A DNA stretch of 6,644 bases from Flavobacterium sp. (lineage in GTDB: Bacteria; Bacteroidota; Bacteroidia; Flavobacteriales; Flavobacteriaceae), in NCBI GenBank assembly GCA_005792865.1, contig SXQR01000202.1:1-6644 (forward strand), in the 5' to 3' direction. The notes beneath the pieces are model-generated. The model searched no databases, had not been told where the DNA came from, and saw only the letters and a list, made by a program, of their open reading frames with translations. The number at the start of each line of letters is the position of its first letter. Position 1 is the stretch's first letter. The translations under genes and the position numbers were made by a program. Below, in pieces: positions 6,579 through 6,644 of the stretch.

Positions 6579-6644
6579 TTATCGTAATGTGTTGATATTA
6601 ACTACGATAAGCGCGATGCTTATCAAAACTTAACCTGTTTTCGA
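6579..6644 (-). promoter_or_regulatory. Upstream region of the maltose cluster with inverted repeats, possible operator
   Basis: Just upstream of the transporter ATG are two dyads: GATAAGC-N5-GCTTATC (6606-6624), and ATCGTA (6581-6586) paired with TACGAT (6603-6608) across 16 nt. The first is perfect in both 7-bp arms and ends 28 nt before the start codon, a likely place for a repressor or activator such as the LacI-type regulators that often neighbour flavobacterial maltose genes. On the minus strand TAAGTTTTG (6624-6632) resembles the Bacteroidota -7 element TAnnTTTG but is one base too long, and the -33 region falls outside the window. The promoter call is therefore tentative. Confidence 0.35.

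Noticed and set aside
6624..6632. Bacteroidota -7 promoter box upstream of the transporter
   Set aside because: The sequence TAAGTTTTG has one base too many for TAnnTTTG, and the partner -33 element would lie beyond the window, so it is noted only within the regulatory feature.

Overview
The window looks like chromosomal DNA from a member of the Bacteroidota, most likely Flavobacteriia. The grounds are the gene set (SLC45-like sugar transporter, beta-phosphoglucomutase, GH65 maltose phosphorylase and an exported GH13 enzyme in one co-oriented cluster), the lack of clear Shine-Dalgarno sequences, and a Bacteroidota-style REP-associated transposase unit. The base composition is near-balanced to moderately GC-rich, which would suit one of the higher-GC flavobacterial genera. 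No taxonomic marker gene is present, so this is inference.

Every convincing gene lies on the minus strand, so transcription runs from right to left. In order: a short upstream region with nested dyads (6579-6644); an inner-membrane MFS sugar transporter (6578-5211); beta-phosphoglucomutase (5214-4558, overlapping the transporter by 4 nt); a 50-nt spacer holding a 14-nt tandem duplication; GH65 maltose phosphorylase (4507-2201); a ~474-bp repeat-flanked element carrying a degenerate Y1/RAYT transposase-like ORF (1702-2175); and a secreted GH13 alpha-amylase/cyclomaltodextrinase-type enzyme (about 1710 to the left edge, cut off at its C-terminus).

The four metabolic genes form one pathway. The exported GH13 enzyme cuts alpha-glucans, maltooligosaccharides or cyclodextrins in the periplasm. 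The transporter brings maltose or short maltooligosaccharides into the cytoplasm. Maltose phosphorylase splits maltose with phosphate into glucose and beta-glucose-1-phosphate, and beta-phosphoglucomutase turns the latter into glucose-6-phosphate. Catalytic residues of the three enzymes are intact.

The unusual part is 1700-2200. Two nearly identical, perfect 33-nt palindromes in inverted orientation bracket a small ORF related to RAYT transposases. That ORF has lost the HUH metal-binding histidines and its C-terminus but is still open. The element sits against the signal-peptide end of the GH13 gene. No ATG remains near the signal peptide. The only well-placed start is a TTG inside the palindrome, while the same frame stays open back into the transposase-like gene as far as an ATG at 1866. 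The element therefore appears to have landed in the operon and rebuilt the start of its last gene.
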